From the NCBI GenBank assembly GCA_964522045.1, contig CAZFSF010000133.1:1-7596 (forward strand): a stretch of 7,596 nt of DNA, given 5' to 3'. Under the pieces are notes generated by a model. That model was given only the letters and a program-made list of their open reading frames with translations. It was not told the origin of the DNA and did no database searches. Below, one piece after another: positions 4,937-7,596 of the stretch. This DNA comes from Desulfacyla sp964522045. Lineage in GTDB: Bacteria; Desulfobacterota; DSM-4660; Desulfatiglandales; Desulfatiglandaceae. Numbering within the stretch: the stretch's first letter is position 1; the number at the start of each line of letters is the position of its first letter. The position numbers and the translations under genes were made by a program.

Positions 4937-6277
4937 ATGGTTTCTGAATCAGAGGTGTTTTGGAATCCTCTCCTTGAAACTTTGCCAAGGGAAGAGATTG
5001 TAAAACTACAGGTAAAGAAGTTTAGACGTATTATGGAGTGGGCCTTCAAGCACTCCAAGTTCCATGGCCAGTTGTACAGGGATGCCGGTTTGGAGCCGGG
5101 AGACATCAAGACCATGGAGGATATCGCGCGTGTGCCCAAAGTGGAAAAAAGCATGATGCGGGGGATTCAGAAAAAGGAACCCTACCCCTATGGCGATATG
5201 CTTTGTGTTCCTCTGGAGGATATCTCGGAGTTTCGTCAGACCAGCGGCACCACAGGCCAGCCGGTCTATCAACCGGATACCTGGGAGGACTGGGAGTGGT
5301 GGGCGGAATCATGGGCCTATATCCTCTACTCACAAGGTTACCGGAAAGCGGACAGGGTATTTATCCCATTTGGCTACAACATCTTTGTGGCATTCTGGGC
5401 CGGACATTACGGCGCTGAAAAATTAGGATGCGAAGTGGTACCTGGTGGAGTTCTCAATACTGAAGCCCGTCTTCTGAAGATGCAGGAACTCAAGGCTACG
5501 GCAACAATGGCAACCCCCACTTACATTTTGGGTATGGCTGACACTGCAAGGAAAAAGTTGGGGCTTGACCCGGCAAAGGATCTTGATATTCAAAAGATCA
5601 CCTGTGCCGGCGAACCTGGCGCCAGCATCCCAACGACCAAGAAGAGGATGGAGGATGCCTGGGGCGCCAAGGTGTATGACCACATAGGCGCTACTGAAAT
5701 CGGTGCCTGGAGCTATGAGTGTACGGAACAGCCAGGGGGACTGCACGTGAACGAGGGTCTCTTTTTAGTACAGATTGAGGATATAGAAAGCGGGGAGATC
5801 ATTGAGGAGCCTAACAAACAGGGGAAAATGGTGATCACTGCCTTTGACCGGCTGGCCCAGCCGTGTATTCGATTTGATTCCAAGGATATAATTATGTGGC
5901 ACGAACAGCAATGCCCCTGCGGCCGGACCTTTCGTATGATCAAGGGTGGAGTTGTCGGGCGGGCAGATGATATTACCAAGGTAAAGGGAGTGCTACTTGC
6001 GCCCACGGCCATTGAGGAGGCGGTAAGGGGGGTTCCTGAGTTAGGGGACGAATATGAGGCGATAGTGACGAAAAGGGGAGATACCGACGATATCTCTCTG
6101 AAAGTGGAATTGCAGCCTGAGGCGGAGAATCTTAGAGAGGCGGTCTTAGCCAAACTGAATGACCAATTGAGGCTTAAGACCAACCTTCGGTATAATATTT
6201 CGTTCCATCCTTATGGATCATTACCGAGATATGATGTCAAGGCCAGGCGTTTTAAAGATCTCCGAAATGAACATTAG
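4937..6277 (+). CDS. PaaK-family AMP-forming acyl-CoA ligase (phenylacetate-CoA ligase-like)
   Basis: 446 residues, normal for PaaK (about 430-450). Members activate an aromatic or other carboxylic acid to an acyl-adenylate and then to a CoA thioester in the cytoplasm. Visible motifs: the phosphate loop TSGTTGQP (102-109), YDHIGATEIG (247-256) at the adenylate site, IRFDSKD (311-317) with the ribose-contacting Asp region, CPCGR (326-330), the hinge GRADDITKVKG (341-351) and the C-terminal GSLPRYDVKARR (427-438), whose Lys435 fits the catalytic lysine. The substrate-pocket half contains an unusual Trp-rich stretch (DTWEDWEWWAESWAYIL, 114-130) and FGYNIFVAFWAGHYGAEKLG, which keeps the PaaK pattern but does not identify phenylacetate as substrate. 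It is followed after 14 bp by a 56-codon gene, so the two are probably cotranscribed. Family is certain; the acid activated is unknown. Confidence 0.92.
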   Translation: MVSESEVFWNPLLETLPREEIVKLQVKKFRRIMEWAFKHSKFHGQLYRDAGLEPGDIKTMEDIARVPKVEKSMMRGIQKKEPYPYGDMLCVPLEDISEFRQTSGTTGQPVYQPDTWEDWEWWAESWAYILYSQGYRKADRVFIPFGYNIFVAFWAGHYGAEKLGCEVVPGGVLNTEARLLKMQELKATATMATPTYILGMADTARKKLGLDPAKDLDIQKITCAGEPGASIPTTKKRMEDAWGAKVYDHIGATEIGAWSYECTEQPGGLHVNEGLFLVQIEDIESGEIIEEPNKQGKMVITAFDRLAQPCIRFDSKDIIMWHEQQCPCGRTFRMIKGGVVGRADDITKVKGVLLAPTAIEEAVRGVPELGDEYEAIVTKRGDTDDISLKVELQPEAENLREAVLAKLNDQLRLKTNLRYNISFHPYGSLPRYDVKARRFKDLRNEH

Positions 6278-6291
6278 GGAGAAGACAGGTT

Positions 6292-6462
6292 ATGACCAGA
6301 ATAGACTTGAAAGAGATTAACAAAATGATAGAAGGGATCGAAAAACGGGCAAACGAATTGATAGAGAAGGGACAGGGGATTCAGGCGATTGAGCGGAATG
6401 CTGCCCGAATATTGGCCAGCACAAAGATGCTTAAGATCAATGTAAGCGACCTTATTTTGTAA
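6292..6462 (+). CDS. Small helical protein of 56 residues, unknown function
   Basis: ATG at 6292 to TAA at 6460-6462, 14 bp after the ligase gene on the same strand. The product begins MTRIDLKEINKMIEGIEKRA and is rich in Lys, Glu and Ile; residues 4-27 and 31-48 look like two amphipathic helices split by a GQG turn (27-29), ending in INVSDLIL. No Cys, no membrane segment and no signal peptide. The ribosome site is GGGAG ten bases upstream, overlapping the ligase stop, with ACAGG closer to the start. It encodes a charged, helix-favouring sequence with no rare composition, and its placement inside a ligase-methyltransferase run supports a real gene, possibly a binding partner or subunit. I do not recognise a named family. 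Confidence 0.65.
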   Translation: MTRIDLKEINKMIEGIEKRANELIEKGQGIQAIERNAARILASTKMLKINVSDLIL

Positions 6463-6634
6463 ATTATTGCCGAACCTTGAGCCACCCCCAACATTTGACG
6501 TCCATGTAGAAAGCCCTTCTTGCACGGATTTGGTCTCGCGCATAGTGGGATAGGAATTCAGGAATTGCCCGGAAAAAGTTCTTTTTATGAGTCTGTTGAC
6601 CTTGAACCGATAACTCTATAAGGAGAAAGCGATT
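6463..6634 (+). other. 172-bp spacer before the methyltransferase gene; no gene seen
   Basis: No supported coding sequence. A short tandem (AGGAATTC AGGAATTG, 6552-6567) and a weak A-T hairpin (6573-6586) are present. AGGAG at 6621-6625, nine bases before ATG 6635, is the ribosome binding site of the methyltransferase gene. No convincing promoter or terminator was found, so the downstream gene may be read from the ligase promoter. Confidence 0.6.
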
Positions 6635-7596
6635 ATGAAATCAACACCCTATAACCTGATCATGTCGGCCTTATACAAAGGGATGAAGGGAGACCGGCCA
6701 CCGGTGGGAAACCCCACATCTATTGTGTGTCACGGATTGATGGATGCCTGCGGGATATCTTTTCCAGACGCCCATCTGAACCCCCGGGCAATGGCTGATC
6801 TGGCCTTAGCAGGCCATGAAATCCTTGGTTTCGATACGGTTATGCCGGAGTACAGTGTTGATCAAGAGGCGGCCGCCCTCGGGTGCGAGGTGGACTGGGG
6901 AGACAGGGACACGATGCCTGACACCAAATATTTCCCCCATGAGGATTTCTCTGATGTGGAGGTCCCTGAAGATTTCTTGGAAAGACCTTCCATGCGTGTT
7001 GTTCTTGATGCCCTTTCCATCCTGCGTCATCACGTGGGCGGGAAGGTGGCCATTATTGGCAAGGTCATGGGACCATGGACCCTTTCGTATCATATGGCAG
7101 GGACCCAGAATTTTCTGCTTCAGATAGGGATGGAGGAAAAGGATAATATAAGAAAGATGCTGCGTCAGTTAATGCCTGCTACCATTGCCTCTGCCAGGGC
7201 CCAGTTCCAGGCCGGCGCAGATATTGTGATCCTTGCTGACCATGCCACCGGCAACCTGGTTGGTCCCTACCACTACGAAGAATACCTTCTGCCGGTCCAT
7301 AAGGAGCTGACCGCTGCAATCGAAGGCCCTTTGATTCTCCATGTATGCGGAAACTGCACGGACAGGCTTGAGATGTTTGCCGATGCTGGGTTTGACGGAT
7401 ATCATTTTGAATGGCAGGTTGATGCAAAGATTGCGGTTGAAACAGTCGGGCATCGTCTCTGTCTTGTGGGAAACGTCAACAATGCCGAGGTGCTTTACCA
7501 GGGCACTCCGGAGGATGTCTACAAACAGGCGCGTTATGCCATTGACGCCGGGGTAGACATCATAGGGCCTGAATGTGCCATACCCTTGTCCACGCC
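6635..7596 (+). CDS. MtaA/UroD-family corrinoid-type methyltransferase, 3' end missing
   Basis: 320 complete codons are present and the frame is open at the window end; relatives have about 335-345 residues, so only the last strands are lost. The protein is of the uroporphyrinogen decarboxylase superfamily, in the MtaA/CmuA branch that moves methyl groups between a corrinoid protein and coenzyme M or another thiol. The zinc-site pattern of that branch is present: HVCGN with His236 and Cys238, then Cys314 in IGPECAIPLST. Other family marks are the N-terminal GDRPPVGNPTS stretch (19-29), GKVMGPWTLSYHMAG (about 141-155) and the GADIVILADHATG strand (about 194-206). True haem-pathway UroD lacks the HxC...C triad, so a biosynthetic role is unlikely. 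ATG 6635 has AGGAG nine bases upstream. No corrinoid protein is in the window; it may lie beyond the right edge. Thiol and methyl donor are unknown. Confidence 0.9.
   Translation, partial: MKSTPYNLIMSALYKGMKGDRPPVGNPTSIVCHGLMDACGISFPDAHLNPRAMADLALAGHEILGFDTVMPEYSVDQEAAALGCEVDWGDRDTMPDTKYFPHEDFSDVEVPEDFLERPSMRVVLDALSILRHHVGGKVAIIGKVMGPWTLSYHMAGTQNFLLQIGMEEKDNIRKMLRQLMPATIASARAQFQAGADIVILADHATGNLVGPYHYEEYLLPVHKELTAAIEGPLILHVCGNCTDRLEMFADAGFDGYHFEWQVDAKIAVETVGHRLCLVGNVNNAEVLYQGTPEDVYKQARYAIDAGVDIIGPECAIPLST

Noticed and set aside
5713..6183. 156-codon minus-strand open frame inside the ligase gene
   Set aside because: It is antisense to the PaaK motifs and has no recognisable domain or ribosome site that I could support.
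6274..6543. 89-codon minus-strand open frame over the small-protein gene
   Set aside because: The opposite strand carries the better-placed 56-codon gene with an operon-like spacing; the minus frame would overlap the ligase end and has no domain.
6553..6568. Sigma-54-like GG...GC element
   Set aside because: The spacing between GG and GC is 12 rather than 10 and the flanking consensus is absent.
6573..6586. AAAAAG-TT-CTTTTT as a terminator after the small gene
   Set aside because: The stem has only A-T pairs around a very small loop and would be too weak for rho-independent termination.
6596..6622. TTGACC ... TATAAG as a promoter for the methyltransferase
   Set aside because: Spacing is only 15 bases and the -10 box overlaps the AGGAG ribosome site, so a transcript from it would lack the site.
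6635..7596. Housekeeping uroporphyrinogen decarboxylase (hemE)
   Set aside because: The HxC...C zinc triad marks the MtaA/CmuA methyltransferase branch, and no haem-pathway gene is nearby.

Overview
The window looks like a piece of a draft genome or metagenome-assembled genome from an anaerobic bacterium, most likely a Desulfobacterota (deltaproteobacterial) sulfate reducer or syntroph. That placement is inferred from gene content: a GlcD-type FAD oxidoreductase, a PaaK-type acyl-CoA ligase and an MtaA/UroD-type methyltransferase, together with a proteobacterial-looking DUF2914 protein and a c-di-AMP cyclase. A run of exactly 100 N (2451-2550) marks a scaffold join inside the cyclase gene.

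Layout. 1-653 (+) is the 3' part of a metallo-beta-lactamase-fold hydrolase. It meets, tail to tail with a 13-bp overlap, a J-domain co-chaperone gene on the minus strand (stop at 641, start at 1444 or 1516). From about 1517 to 1790 there is a divergent intergenic region. It holds a 17-bp inverted repeat (1555-1571 / 1672-1688) whose two arms each carry an outward-facing TTGACT box. To the right (+) come an exported DUF2914 protein (1791-2243) and, starting directly at its stop codon, a diadenylate cyclase gene (2244-3393, interrupted by the N run). The cyclase frame continues without a stop into a membrane helix and two YbbR/CdaR-like domains, so enzyme and regulator appear fused. After a 94-bp AT-rich gap with promoter-like boxes comes a lone GlcD-family flavoprotein (3488-4870). 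After a further 66-bp spacer with degenerate heptamer repeats there is a run of a PaaK-family ligase (4937-6277), a 56-aa helical protein (6292-6462) and, after 172 bp, an MtaA/UroD-family methyltransferase that runs off the end (6635-7596).

How they may work together. DUF2914 plus CdaA-YbbR look like a translationally coupled envelope/c-di-AMP unit: cyclase in the cytoplasm, YbbR domains and DUF2914 protein outside the inner membrane. The usual neighbours of cdaA (folP upstream, glmM downstream) are absent. The ligase, small protein and methyltransferase look like one catabolic unit, possibly activation of an organic acid plus corrinoid-dependent methyl transfer; no substrate can be read from the sequence. 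No tRNA, rRNA, CRISPR array, transposase or phage gene was seen.
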